Shown one piece after another: positions 1 through 10,767 of a stretch of DNA of 64,000 nucleotides; position 1 is the first letter of the stretch, and every line of letters begins with the position of its first letter. Source of the DNA: Symbiotaphrina buchneri (lineage: Eukaryota > Ascomycota > Symbiotaphrinales > Symbiotaphrinaceae). The stretch is from positions 62,001 to 126,000 of the forward strand of contig BCIG01000021.1 of assembly GCA_001599915.1 (NCBI GenBank), written 5' to 3'. Both the position numbers and the translations under genes were made by a program. Under the pieces are notes generated by a model. That model worked only from the letters and a program-made list of their open reading frames with translations. It was not told the origin of the DNA and did no database searches.

Positions 1-1690
1 TTTTATAGCTTTTATAACTCTTATAGCTTTTATAGCTTTTACAGTTTTTATAGCTTCTATAGCTTCTATAACTTTTTAATACCATGATTTTCCAGCTATA
101 TAATCAGTCAGTAAAACATATAATCATCTATCTTTTACTGGTAACAATAGCCTGATAAACAGTCCTATTCATAGTCAGTTAGAAAATACATTTTTAAAAA
201 ACTATATCAACTGGTATAAAGCTTATAATCTGAATAAGACTTACCTTTTTAATCAAGCTTATTAAGTCTTTGTTAAAAAAGTATATAAGGTATATCAAAT
301 CAAAAATGATATAAAAAAGAAAAAACAGGTTTATATAAGAATTCTGGCAGGTATTGCAACTAAGCTATAGAAGGAAGTCCTGGTCTTTTATGTTTAAAGA
401 TAGCAAAATAGCTTTAAAGAAACAATTTTTAATATTGATAACTATACAAGCCTTTATATTTTTGTTAACATAGTTAATCATGTTATATAAAGGTTTATCT
501 TGATAAAACTATGTTTTCTTTAATTATTCTTTAACTTTTTTATCTTATTTAACTTTAGATAATCTTTTAATTATTGTATTTTATTTTATATAATAAATTG
601 CTAGTAAAATTATAATATATAAACTTTATATACACTAGGATACTAATAAAAAAACATATTAAGTATAAAACAAGTATATTAAACCTTTTTTAGATTTCTA
701 TCTTAATTACAAATTTTAAACTAATCCTGTATTCTTAAAATGTTTATAGGCTTATACATCTTTATCAGGTTCTAGCTGCTATATTGTAAGCTGTAGAAAA
801 CCTTTAAAGTTATTCTTTTTTATAAACCTTTCTTTTAAATTATTATATTGTTTTATTTAATGTTTAACTTAATAGAAAAACTCTTTAATAAGATTAAAAT
901 CTAAAGAATAAAATAGAAGAAAAACAAGGTAAACATTTGTTTTAAGATATATATCATAAAGCTTTTGATTATAATAAATAAAAACATTATCTATGATCAG
1001 AACTGATTATAAGCCTGGAAAAGGTATATATTAAAAAACCTGATTCTATATAAAACAATTAAAACTTTCTATTATAATCATTAACTGTTTGATTATATAA
1101 ACAATATAATCATCTATAATATATATTAAAAGGATACTATAATGTTATGATTGTTTTATAGATTATCTAACTTATACCTGTATGTTATATAAAAACTATC
1201 TATATTTACAATCATTTATATGCTTATTAACTGTTATTTTATCAATATAGATGATTTAATCAAGCTTTTAATTAAACATATAAAGAGTTTACTTGTTTTA
1301 TAGCTATTAATCATACTTAAAGATATATTTATTAACAGTTATACAAGTTTACTTGATACTCTTTAAGAATTATAAGATGTTAAAGGTATTCAGTTTAATA
1401 CTAAACATATTCTAGAGTCAATATTGATACTTGTCCAGATATACAATTGGCTGATTTATAAGCTATAACAAGAAAACCTGTTATTAGAAGTCAGTAAGCT
1501 TGCTAGGTCTTCCTTTCTTGGTTAACTATAAGGCTATCAAGCTTCTCTATCAGTCATGACGATGCTGATATCGATATACAGTGTATTCTCTAAGCTTCAG
1601 GCCTTTTGTGATAGATAGAACGGTAAAGCTGTATCTTAGGAAGACTTCAAGGTCATAGAGCTTCGCTGGTAGAGTTTTAAATAGCATCTA
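1..1690. other. AT-rich gene-free tract, probably decayed repeat DNA
   Basis: The base composition is strikingly AT-rich compared with the gene island that starts near 1.9 kb, and no convincing open frame exists on either strand. The first 80 bases are a degenerate run of TTTTATAGC-like units. Tracts like this in Pezizomycotina usually are transposons degraded by repeat-induced point mutation (RIP). A short lysine-rich stretch near 280-370 hints at former coding capacity, but I cannot assign a family, and I treat it as a fossil. The change of composition near 1.5-1.7 kb is the island edge. Confidence 0.6.
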
Positions 1691-1899
1691 AGGCTTAACA
1701 CCAAAGATTTCAAGGATATAGCGATTCAGGTAAGTCGAACGGCTTTGATCATGCTCTTTTTGGATGGAAAATCGATGATTTAGGTGGGTTTGCAGGTAGG
1801 AAGGAAATGTTTTGATGGTAAAGGAGGCCAAGGTGCAAAAACGGGTGCTGGCTCCCTCCTCGCTTGCGAAACTGCCTAAAATTTCGCAAACGCGTATAA

Positions 1900-2060
1900 A
1901 GAACTTACCTTCGGTAAGGTAGGTAAGGTAAGGTACCTGAACAACAATGTCAACAATCAATCGGTAAACCTCGGTGAGACCAAGGTACCTCTATAATATA
2001 CGGTATGGTAAGGTAAGGTACGGACCGGTTCTTGTAACAGCCATTTCTTCTCATACCTTA
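1900..2060. repeat. AAGGT/ACCTT pentamer cluster upstream of the bL28m gene
   Basis: Tandem and dispersed GGTAAGGTA units are visible (for example 1912-1936 and 2008-2026). This is the first cluster of a motif family that recurs in most intergenic gaps of the window. It lies 170-330 bases upstream of the probable bL28m start codon. Confidence 0.8.
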
Positions 2061-2232
2061 CGATATCCGCTACCTTATGATACTGCTGCATTTTGCCCTG
2101 AGGACGCCAGCCCCTACCACAACCAGACCATATCGTCCAGCTTTACTTCTTCCTGCTGCAGTTGACCTGCTCCACAAACGGCACGCAAGAGGATCGGGAT
2201 CACGTATCGGCAGGGGCAATTCAGGCGTGGGC

Positions 2233-2952
2233 ATGCGTCTCCATCGACATACTCTCGCGGCATGCCGCCAATTTTCAAGCTCAACATCGTCTGCTAGCAA
2301 TACCACTCGTCTCCATAATTACTACGACAATATTCCAAAATACCCATATGGACCCTCTCAGACATATCGACAGTCCAACTATGGCCTCTATGGAGGGGTC
2401 CATGTTCAATTTGGTAACAAGGTCAGCGAGGAAGAAGAGAACAAGTCTCGTCGAAAATGGAGTCCCAACGTCCAATATAAACGACTCTGGTCGGTCAGTC
2501 TACAACGGTGGATACGCACTCGACTCACTGTGCGGGCGCTGAGGACAATTGACAAGGCCGGAGGGCTGGACGAATATCTTCTGGGGGAGAAATCCGCCAG
2601 AATCAAAGAGCTAGGCCCGGCAGGGTGGAAGCTCAGATGGCGGATCATGCAGACCGATGCAATCAAGCACAGATTCGCCGAGGAGAGGAGGAAGTTAGGC
2701 CTCCCCGACATAGGGGCAAACGTCGTTAACAGCGACGGGAAAGAGATAGACCATACCGGTCTTCAGGAAGGGATCGCCGCATATGATCGGGAGCTGGATG
2801 CAGTCGATGCACAAGCTGCCTCCCACGACAGTGCTGTGAAGGACCTAGCAGCGCCTCCGGGAGAGAGAAGTTGGCATGATAAAGAAAAAAGTCTGGAACG
2901 GGATGAAACACGGTCTTCTGTTGGAGCAGGTGTTTGCATTTACGGTCGTTAA
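2233..2952 (+). CDS. MRPL24: Mitochondrial large-subunit ribosomal protein bL28m
   Basis: Structural protein of the large mitoribosomal subunit. The frame is open from 2077, but I take the ATG at 2233 because it begins a typical arginine/serine-rich mitochondrial presequence (MRLHRHTLAACRQFSSST). The product is then 239 residues. The core carries the signature of fungal bL28m: a KYPYGPSQTYRQSNYGLYGG region, then RRKWSPNVQYKRLWS and a basic stretch RWIRTRLTVRALRTIDK, followed by a family-typical GGLDEYLLG. The C-terminal third is charged and variable, as usual for fungal homologues. No intron is needed. It is the outermost gene on the left, next to the AT-rich tract. The family call is from recognition of these motifs; the start choice is inference. 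Confidence 0.85.
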   Translation: MRLHRHTLAACRQFSSSTSSASNTTRLHNYYDNIPKYPYGPSQTYRQSNYGLYGGVHVQFGNKVSEEEENKSRRKWSPNVQYKRLWSVSLQRWIRTRLTVRALRTIDKAGGLDEYLLGEKSARIKELGPAGWKLRWRIMQTDAIKHRFAEERRKLGLPDIGANVVNSDGKEIDHTGLQEGIAAYDRELDAVDAQAASHDSAVKDLAAPPGERSWHDKEKSLERDETRSSVGAGVCIYGR

Positions 2953-3382
2953 TCCTGTCGGCATCGACGGCGGTCAGGATACTAGCTGCTAAAAGGATTA
3001 CACGGATAGTCACCACATATAATAGAGGTATCTCTGAAACCTCCAAATGGCGATATTCTTTGGTCGCTGCATTTATCGTGCGACCAGGATAACCCCGTGC
3101 TGAAATAGGTACCAGAGTCATGAAATTACTGTGGTATTTTGCCGGTTGTCGGGGCCGGCGATCTTGGCGCCGCGCCGCCAGTGCCAATGCAAGCTTGCGT
3201 CTTCGCATAGACCCTTGAACTCATACCTTACCGCACCTCCATAACAACTCATGACAACCAACCATCTCCCAAACCCGTGTCAACCATTGTAAAGCAGACG
3301 TTCCTGTCCAATCCGACCCCAGTTGCAATTTTCAGAGCTTTGACGGCACGTCTTTTATCGATAGCCTTCGATCGACCCTATA
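2953..3382. other. Intergenic gap between two same-strand genes
   Basis: This 430 bp stretch holds the 3' flank of the bL28m gene and the promoter of the thioredoxin-like gene. I see no coding capacity and only single copies of the ACCTT pentamer (near 3226). Confidence 0.5.
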
Positions 3383-4286
3383 ATGCGTCTTTCCGGGTCA
3401 ATCATCTGCCTGCTGCCAGTCTTAGCCGCTGCCCAGCAGCAGCAGAAGCCGCTCCTTGACACGGCGCAAGAATGGTTTGAGAGAATCTGGACGAAGCTGC
3501 CCTCTCCAGGCTCATCCTTCGATGCTGGCGCTGCAAAGGTTGCTGAGCACGTTGTGATACCATTGACGCTGCACAACTTTTGGTCTGTCTTGTCGCCCAA
3601 GCCGGGCAGCACAAATCACGGGCCGGAGGAGTGGTGGGTTTTCGTGACCGGTGGTAATCGTACATGCTTCGGCACCTGCACTCAAGCAGAAACCGCATGG
3701 AATGCAAGTACTTCCCAAAATCTAGCGCAAAACTTATATGCTGACCTTCTCAAAGGAGTCGGCTGCAGTTCTAGCAGCGGATCCTGCAAGGCCTAACCTT
3801 GCCATCCTCAACTGTGAAACTGAACCCGTTCTTTGCAACAGTCTGGCTGCTGGGCCTCCTTCTCTCTGGCATGTCCAGGTGCCTGTTTTCGAGGCAAACG
3901 CTCAAACACCAGCGGCCACCACCGTCAGATACCTCCCTGTCAATCGAACTTCCATCACGGCGGGTGAGTTTATCAGTACATACAAAGACGAGTCATGGAA
4001 GAATGTCGAACCCTATGAGGGTGTTATGCATCCCTTTGACGGAGTTTTGGCCAAGACCGGACTGAATATCGCTATGGGATACATTATCTGGTTCTTCGCG
4101 CTGCTTCCTAGTTGGACAATGATGCTTTTGATCAGCATGGGCAGTCGTACTTTCATGTGAGTACCCACAATACCTTCCCGACATGCGCCATGCCTGGAGA
4201 TCATGCTAATGCCTCAAGCAGGGGACGACGGATGCAGCGCCAGCAACCGGCGCCTGGCCAGGGCGCGCCGGCACGGCCGGCTTAAG
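3383..4286 (+). CDS. ER membrane protein with thioredoxin-like fold
   Basis: Probable exons are 3383 to about 3707, about 3769-4156 and 4223-4286. An N-terminal signal peptide (MRLSGSIICLLPVLAAA) is followed by a thioredoxin-like domain with WWVFVTGGNRTCFGTC; the two cysteines are spaced C-x3-C, not the classical C-x2-C. Near the C-terminus a hydrophobic segment (GYIIWFFALLPSWTMMLL) should span the membrane, and a short basic tail with RRMQRQQ follows. This layout resembles fungal ER thioredoxin-related membrane proteins of unknown role. The first intron has two in-frame options: a canonical GT-AG intron 3708-3768 (giving W-N-A-I-L) or a GC-AG intron 3704-3755 (giving W-N-E-S-A). I cannot decide between them. 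The second intron, 4157-4222, splits an ATG codon and has a clear CTAAT branch site. Confidence 0.65.
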
Positions 4287-4417
4287 CAGCACTGCCTAGG
4301 CCTCCCCTGATCGACCCCTGTGCCGACTGTATTCTTTGTTGAGATTTCTGATGATGCAAATTCCGCAATATCCGTCCATAGTCGACAATTTCAGGGCTGA
4401 TTACCATTCATCTTGCA

Positions 4418-5632
4418 TTATGTGTGCCTGAGGAAGTCGCCTTCTGTATCTTCGCCCTGAGCTCCGACGACGGCGAAACTACTGCTATCGCCAGCAACAA
4501 CGCATTTAATATCCCTGTTTTGCAGTGCCCCTATTTCTAACCATTCCTTGGCCGCGATCCATCCCGACCCCAGCTGTCCATTCCCATTCTGTCCGAAACC
4601 CCAGACACCGCAACCTCTGGTCAGGACGAGAATATGCCCGCTGCCAACGGCCACATCGACAACATCCGCCTGTCCCGCGACATCAGCAAGCATCACGCAG
4701 TCTTCTTCAGTAGCAGCTAGGTTTCCCCAAATGTAGAGGTCATTTGATTCAGCGATGGCCGCTGTTGTCCAACCCCCAGCAGCGATTTTCTTCGCTGGGA
4801 TTCCACCCAAATAATCAACCATGCAAGGTCTCCAATGAGGAGAGAAAGCTTCATCTGGTATACGGCCGAGGTGGTCGTGACGAGGATCTCCCCAGCTGAA
4901 GACGCGCCCATCATCAAACAGCAGCGTGAAGGAGTCCTCGTTTGCAACCAGCTGACGAATGCTCTCGTCTGGGCGAAGAGTGAGCAAGCATGCCACCTCT
5001 TGGCAATCGTAGGGCCCATCCTCGTGGGGCAGCCAGCTCTCAAAAGTTGACCACGAGGCAAACTGCATTACAATGGTTGATACACCGCATGTACTGCTCT
5101 CTCTGGCGGACGCAAGGAGCTCTTTCCGGAGGGCTACGGCGACTTTCTCATTCCCTGCAATGGCAGCATGCAACACCCGAGGCATCGGGCGGCCGTCGAG
5201 CCGGCTTACGGGTAAGTTGGAGACTATCAAGCCCGCGTCTGATTCATCCACCGAGTGCAACGTCCCTCGGCAGGTGAGTACAGCGCGAATACCATGGACG
5301 TCCCCTACTATCGAAGAGATGTCGTGCAGTATCTCTTTCGCTTCACAGTGGACATGATGGGCCTGGCGTCTGGCAGCACTATATCCGCCATATAGCAGCG
5401 TGCCGTCCACTCTCACTTGATTCAAAGGTCACTCACATGCCTCCATAGCAAGCCGCTTCATTGATCGACGTGGTGACTCACCAACAGTTTGGCTCCAGCC
5501 GACATAGAGGACCTCGATGGAATCCGCGGAGAGTATCTTGGTAAAGGCCAACAGGTCCGCGCCTTGTTCCCCGTGGGAGCTGAAAGTGAGCTGTTGGTGC
5601 GCATTGAAACCAGCAGCGTAGAGTCCCAGCAT
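4418..5632 (-). CDS. RCC1-repeat (ATS1-like) protein
   Basis: Two exons, 5482-5632 and 4418-5415, joined by a 66-nt intron with GTGAGT donor; the join gives WSQTVVRVDGTLLYGG, a typical RCC1 blade. The product is 382 residues. RCC1-like repeats are recognisable at the start (LGLYAAGFNAHQQL), in the middle (SFTLLFDDGRVFSWGDPRHDHLG) and near the end (HILVLTRGCGVWGFGQNGNGQLG). This makes a beta-propeller like those of chromatin or GTPase-exchange proteins, but RCC1 folds serve many roles and I cannot name a partner. Fungal proteins of this size are often annotated as Ats1-like. The start codon lies about 600 bp from the divergent VTI1 gene, with a pentamer cluster between them. Confidence 0.75.
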
Positions 5633-5754
5633 TCCTTCCCCATTCTCTCTTCGGAAAGCTCCTCACACGTCGTGCGACGATGAGGCTTGAGGATAGGAAT
5701 CTGAAATACAACGATTGTATGCAGAGAAGAGGGTGGAGAAGCTGTAGACGAAGT

Positions 5755-5880
5755 ACGTAAAGGTACCTTACCTAAGGTACCGAAGTATCTGTAATCTTGA
5801 CGCTACCTTACCTTACGTTACGGCACCTGACTTCTTCCCACGATAGGTACCTACCTAAGGTAGGTACGTTGACCGACAAC
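5755..5880. repeat. AAGGT/ACCTT pentamer cluster in the RCC1/VTI1 divergent promoter
   Basis: Both orientations alternate here: AAAGGTACCTTACCTAAGG near 5759 and a second palindromic block near 5845-5868 (GGTACCTACCTAAGGTAGG). The arrangement can fold back on itself. Confidence 0.85.
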
Positions 5881-6239
5881 GACCGACTATGAAGGCACCC
5901 TCTCGCCTGAATGAGAATGGCTCAGCTCGATGGCATCGTATCGTCGTCAGCCAGCAAGGAGATAACCGATCGGTTGCCGACTTGGAAATGGTTACCTAGG
6001 TATGGTTGTCGCATCGCCTCTCCATCCTCGAATCCCAGCTCGCCAGTCCACCTTCCGCTGTCTCTCATCCTGACACACAGCATTGCCCTGGAAGTCGGCC
6101 CAGATCAGCTTTCCTTCGTCGAGTACAAGCCCCTTAAGGCTTCATACACCCTCGCGACCACCCCGGCCTCCCCACGCCTACACAACTTGGCCTCACCTCT
6201 CGCGCTTGTGTTCGCCAGGCGGACATTCAAATCTGTATA

Positions 6240-7070
6240 ATGTCGAACCCGCTTGATACCGACGCAGGCTCTGAGCTGTTCGCCAGCTATGAAGCGGAGC
6301 TCAAGCTTGTCCAGGCCGACCTAAACCAGAAGCTCGACCAGATACCGGAGCTGTCAGGAGAGCCTCGGAAGGCTGCCGTGCGACAAGCCGAGCGCGCCCT
6401 GGAGGAAGCCCACGAGCTGGTATGTACTTTCCTGAAGTCGACTGCTGCGTACCCACTCAGCGCCATGGCGACGGATTTGAGCTAACATGGGCATCGGCCC
6501 TATCCCCCCAGTTGGATCAGATGCGCCTTGAGAAACAGAATATACCATCTTCCGGCCGTAACAAAGTCAACCAACGATTCCGGAACTTCGAGTCAGATAT
6601 AGACGCTTGCAAGAGGAAATTAAAGGCGCTCTCCGACGACCGCAAGGCCCTGTTTGGTGATCGCTACACGGATAACCCCAATGGCGACGTTCAACTCGAG
6701 CAACGCCAGCAGCTGCTCTCGGGAACCGACAGACTCGAAAGGAGCTCCCAACGGCTACGAGACACCGAGCGGATCGCGCAGGAGACAGAAAATATTGGAC
6801 GCAATACCCTGGCGGATTTACATACCCAGCGGGAGACCATCGAGCATACGCGCGGTACCCTCCTCGAATCGGAGGGATATGTGGACAGAAGTGTGAAGAC
6901 GCTTAGGGGGATGGCGCGTAGGTACTTACTCCTATGAGGCCCACCTCAGTCGCCGGGAACTGCTAACATATCCAACAAGGATGGCTACGAATCGGATAAT
7001 AACGGTTGCAATCATTACTGTGCTTGTTCTGCTGATTATAGCGGTTATCGTTAGCAAGTTTAGGCGTTGA
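6240..7070 (+). CDS. VTI1: v-SNARE Vti1
   Basis: Three exons, 6240-6419, 6512-6921 and 6980-7070, give 226 residues. The N-terminal Vti1 three-helix domain begins SELFASYEAELKLVQADL and continues LSGEPRKAAVRQAERALEEA. The SNARE motif follows around DRLERSSQRLRDTERIAQET, and the central stretch LHTQRETIEHTRGTLLE carries the conserved zero-layer glutamine. The C-terminal tail anchor is encoded by the last exon (IITVAIITVLVLLIIAVIV), ending SKFRR. Vti1 is a Qb-SNARE acting in Golgi-endosome-vacuole fusion. Both introns show GT-AG ends and CTAAC branch sites. The neighbouring DSC3 gene converges on it from the right. Confidence 0.95.
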
Positions 7071-7252
7071 ACCACCGGCCTTGGGAGCGGGAGTACTTCA
7101 AGAATCGCTACATGTCTATGCTTTGCAAAATCAAAAGCCTGCAGTATGTCCCACTTCATCCCTGTGCCACGCCTGAATGCCTGTTCCGAGCGGGTATCGT
7201 CCGTCCCAAAACGCCAACTCCTGAAATCAAGGTGCAATGTCGCACCAAAATA

Positions 7253-7653
7253 TCAACTCGTAAATCTCAACACGCTGAATGCTACGTTCACCAGAAACCC
7301 GGTGAAAACTGCGATTTGCTTCCTCTTACTCCATACCCCTTCCTCCCTGAGCAGCCAGACGACGGCTACGGGCCAGAAGAATCCAATGACGTTCCCCCAC
7401 AGCATATCATCAAGGCCGGATGGTTCCTCTTGTGCTTCCGCTGCTGAGCCCGGCCATGCCTCGTCAATCCATCGGTCTTCAAGAGCGCGGAGCTGAGCGC
7501 GGAGCTCGGCGCCAGATGGCATGGTATCAGGAGTATGGGTGTGCGATTGGAGTGCCAGAAATTGAGATCGCAGCGCTGCGATTTCGGCCGCGGTGAACCC
7601 GGCCGACAGCAGTCTATCGAAGCCTCGCGGCGCCGAGGTAGTTGTTGCCAGGA

Positions 7654-7699
<46 letters not shown>

Positions 7700-8113
7700 A
7701 GCGGCTGATGAACCAGGAGTTGAAGCAGGAGGAGCTGTGGCCGAAGCTTCTGCAACCGCAGCTTCGGCGGCCAGCTCAGATGGAGAGAGCTCATCGCCTA
7801 TCGAGCAGTGTATGTATATACGCTGTGGCGCCGTTTCCGCGCCATCACGGGCAGGTGCCTTACCCTTGGGGTCGGTATTCCGGATTATCTCCGTCAAGAG
7901 GGATGAATCTGAGAGTATTTTGCCCGCATGGATGAGCCGCAGGCGACGGTTTGCCACGTTGCTTGGTAGACGGGCGCGGATCTGTCGGACAAGAGCCAAG
8001 GTCGTCGTGGTCGCTGGGGAAGAGACGGTCAAGGGTAAGTCGGGCAGCGAAGCGGTGAATCGGATTGTAAGATAGATGGCGGGGAATCGGGGGCCCTGCA
8101 GCGGCTCCGCCAT
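7253..8113 (-). CDS. DSC3: Golgi Dsc E3 ligase complex subunit 3 (DUF2407)
   Basis: Single open frame of 286 residues from the ATG at 8113; the frame is open further upstream, but this start gives MAEPLQGPRFPAIYLTIRF, matching the ubiquitin-like N-terminus of Dsc3. The ubiquitin-like part includes VRQIRARLPSNVANRRLRLI and AGKILSD. A variable linker contains about 15 consecutive glutamines. The DUF2407 C-terminal region has FDRLLSAGFTAAEIAALRSQF, then two hydrophobic membrane segments (GNVIGFFWPVAVVWLL and IAVFTGFLVNVAFSVL). Dsc3 is part of the Golgi ubiquitin ligase that drives SREBP cleavage in fission yeast and Aspergillus. The polyglutamine tract is coded by a nearly pure CAG repeat and may vary in length. 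Confidence 0.88.
7655..7699. repeat. (CTG/CAG)15 trinucleotide repeat in DSC3
   Basis: Fifteen uninterrupted CTG units on the plus strand encode polyglutamine on the minus strand. It sits in the linker between the ubiquitin-like domain and the membrane part of Dsc3, where length changes would be tolerated. Confidence 0.95.
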
Positions 8114-8254
8114 TGCTGGCGACCGCTGACCCGTGGTGGCACGGTTAAGAAGCGGCGACAGGACAGGAGCAAAAGTGAGAAGAGAGAAGGAAGATGTGGA
8201 GTCCTTGGAAGCTTGAGTGAGCACTGAGCTGTGGATGCAGGCTGGCAGGGTTCC

Positions 8255-8480
8255 AAATATTACAGTACTTCGTAAGGTACAGTATGGCTACAAATACATA
8301 CCTATTGGTACGGTAAGGTACGTTCACCTCCGTACCTTACAACTGCGTCATGGCGGATTAGTACCCCGTACCTAACCAACCAAATTGTTATCGCAAATGA
8401 GGGTTAGTCCAGTGCCAGTGCAGGAATAGTCCGTGTGTACATATGTACCTGAGGTATGAGGGACTGACGGGAAAGGTACA
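8255..8480. repeat. Pentamer motifs in the DSC3/Dabb divergent promoter
   Basis: TAAGGTACAGTATGG, GGTACGGTAAGGTACG and CCGTACCTTAC occur between 8270 and 8340, with single GTACC units to 8480. It is the same motif family as in other gaps, but looser. Confidence 0.7.
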
Positions 8481-8671
8481 AATGCACCAGCCGAGCGCAT
8501 GGTTGATCTCATACTATTATTATCGATCCACGGTGATTGGTATCATTATCATCATTCAAAAGTAGCTGCCCTTCCTTCCTTTCCGTTCCGTCTTCTCCTG
8601 TTTCTGCTCTCCCGTCACTCGCGCCCCGAATCCCCTTCTTTTCCGGCCTATTGAAACATAATCCCACGGCA

Positions 8672-9139
8672 ATGGGCAAGATAGTCCACATTGTCTTATT
8701 TGAATTTAAGCCTGTTGTTGAAGGCGCAGTGGTCAAAGATGTGTGTTCTCTCCAGCCATTCTGGTCCCACAAATCTAGATCTAACTAATCAACCTTCTCG
8801 GGCCTTCAGGTGTGCGCACGAATGCTCAACCTTCGGAATGAATGTGTGCACCCCGAGACCCGGCAGCCTTATATCCTGTCCGCGTCAGGAGGTCGTGACA
8901 ACAGTCCCGAAGGACAACAAGTAGTTGCAGGCCCGTCAACCCTTTGCCTGAGCACCTCCGAGCTGACCAACATATGAACCCAGGGTGGCTTCTCGCACGG
9001 ATTTGTCGTCGAATTTGCCAGTGAAAAGGATCGTGAATATTATCTAGAAAAAGATCCCGCCCATCTTGCGTTCGTCCGGAGCTTGAGCGGCATTATGCAG
9101 AATGTGCGTGTCGTGGACTATGAGCCAGGAGTCTTCTGA
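8672..9139 (+). CDS. Dabb (stress-responsive A/B barrel) domain protein
   Basis: Three exons, 8672-8740, 8810-8920 and 8984-9139, all joined in phase 0, give 111 residues. The start MGKIVHIVLFEFKP is the typical first strand of the dimeric alpha-beta barrel domain. The later part, GGFSHGFVVEFASEKDREYY followed by LEKDPAHLAF, is the family signature, and the end NVRVVDYEPGVF is the last strand. Proteins of this size are single-domain Dabb proteins, often stress-induced; the enzymatic role of this one is unknown. Both introns are GT-AG. Confidence 0.88.
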
Positions 9140-9320
9140 GCTTTGTGAGGCCGTTGGGATTAGAGATGGGAGAGAGGGTCGCAATTGGTCGGCATGGCCG
9201 GCATAGTTGATAATAACGACTGATTATGACAAGCCCCAGAATCCTGAAAATGTCCAGATGCAAAACCACCAGCGCCAGTAGTACCATGCAACCGCGCCTT
9301 CCGATGCTTATATGATGGTG

Positions 9321-10174
9321 TCAAACCATAAAAGACTCTCCGCACCCGCATTGTTCCTCTGGCTGATATTAGCTCCGCTCTCGTTGAGGGATCACCAACA
9401 CTCACTGATATTCGGATTTCGGAACACAAAACGCCTGTTCAGCTTGTCTTCCACCCAATCCATCTCACTCCCTATTATACTGAACAACGCCTTGCTGTCG
9501 ATGAGGACCTTTACCCCGTCCTGCTCGACTGTCTCATCAAATGTTCCCGGCTTGTCGACATACTCGAGATGGTACGCAAGGCCAGAACAACCCCTGTTCT
9601 TCACTCCTACCCGGATGAGTTTCGGTTCCGGCTGAGAAAGGAGGTTCTTTAACTGCTTTGTCGCCGCTGGGGTAAGTGTCATAGCTGCTTTCCTCGGTCG
9701 GAGTTTACTCTGCCGCTTGCGTTGCGTTTGCGGCGCCGGGGCAGATCCTAAGTCAGGTTGACTTGGCTTCGGAGGATGAGTCTGCGCCGTGGGGTCTGGT
9801 TGCCGTGCTTGCTCCGCCGTGGGAGCTCTGCTCGATGTTTCGGCGGGGTCGGAAATGTGCGACTCGTGCTGACCCGTCATACGAGGAGGCCTAGTATCAT
9901 TGACCTCGGGGATGCTTCCGGTTATGGAGGCATCGGTAACACCGATATTGCGAGGCGGCGGTGGCTCCGTAGAAAGGGTCTCGGGTCGATGAGCTGTCGC
10001 CGTCTGAAGCTGTCGGCGTGTTGAAATGCATCGTAGGCTGCAAGAATAGAAACCAGCGTTCCGCCGCAAATACTGATGGGCGATAGGATAGGGCCTGGGG
10101 ATGCCGGAAGCCGATGACGTTAAAGAGGCGAGTGAACGTGGTAACGAAATGCGCACTGCCATGTTTCGATGCAA
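9321..10174 (-). CDS. ISA1: Mitochondrial A-type iron-sulfur carrier Isa1
   Basis: Two exons, 9406-10174 and 9321-9358, separated by a 47-nt intron. The second exon is tiny but essential: it supplies the C-terminal EQCGCGESFMV with two of the three cluster-binding cysteines. The first cysteine is in VGVKNRGCSGLAYHLEY. The A-type domain starts at AAMTLTPAATKQLKNLL and follows a mitochondrial presequence and a linker of roughly 110 residues rich in proline and threonine. Isa1 works with Isa2 and Iba57 in making [4Fe-4S] clusters in the matrix. The ATG at 10162 (MAVRIS) is an alternative start. The linker is longer than in yeast Isa1, but such N-termini are common in filamentous fungi. Confidence 0.93.
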
Positions 10175-10394
10175 CTGCTATAAGACAGGTTGCGTAAGAG
10201 GCTGCTTCCCAGAATCAAAGCTCCAATCTCATCCTCCGAGGTTATCAGTCGTGATTGAGGAGCGCAGAAGGAAGGAGGACGTGGATGTATGGGGATGAAT
10301 AATAATAATGGTGAGTGATTGAACCGTCTTAACTTCCGTCAGTCGAGCGCCACCAAACAAGCGGTGCACCACACTTTCGTACTCGTACCGCTTC

Positions 10395-10505
10395 GTACCA
10401 CAGTACTTTTGTTGGCACCTTAAGGTACCTAAGCAAACCAATGGCAAGCCGCACATTACAGAGCATCACCCACCGTACCTTACCTTACGCTAGACGATAA
10501 GGTAT
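10395..10505. repeat. Pentamer cluster upstream of ISA1
   Basis: CACCTTAAGGTACCTAAGC (near 10417) and CCGTACCTTACCTTACGC (near 10472) belong to the window-wide motif family. The cluster lies in the gap between the ISA1 start and the ARMH3 gene end. Confidence 0.75.
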
Positions 10506-10767
10506 TGACCGTTACAACTCCTATTCGCACCCCCTGACTTCGTACATTCTATTGGCAAGGCACACGACAACAGCAAAGAGATCTCCAGAAACACCCTGAA
10601 TCAGCAGATATTGCAGATCCTCCAAACCAGACTGCTACCCGCATTCGCGCTGAGGAGGATATATAAGGTAAAAACGCGGGTGAGGGGCCGGCAACCCATT
10701 TAATCTACCTTTCCGACATATCGTACACGACCAGCCTATCGAATTGCCAGCTCGCGAGCTAGCTACC

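Noticed and set aside
2077-2232. N-terminal extension of bL28m from the frame start at 2077
   Set aside because: The extension overlaps the motif-rich leader, and the next ATG gives a clean mitochondrial presequence.
3704-3755. GC-AG intron in the thioredoxin-like gene
   Set aside because: A canonical GT-AG intron at 3708-3768 also keeps the frame, so the non-canonical intron is not required.
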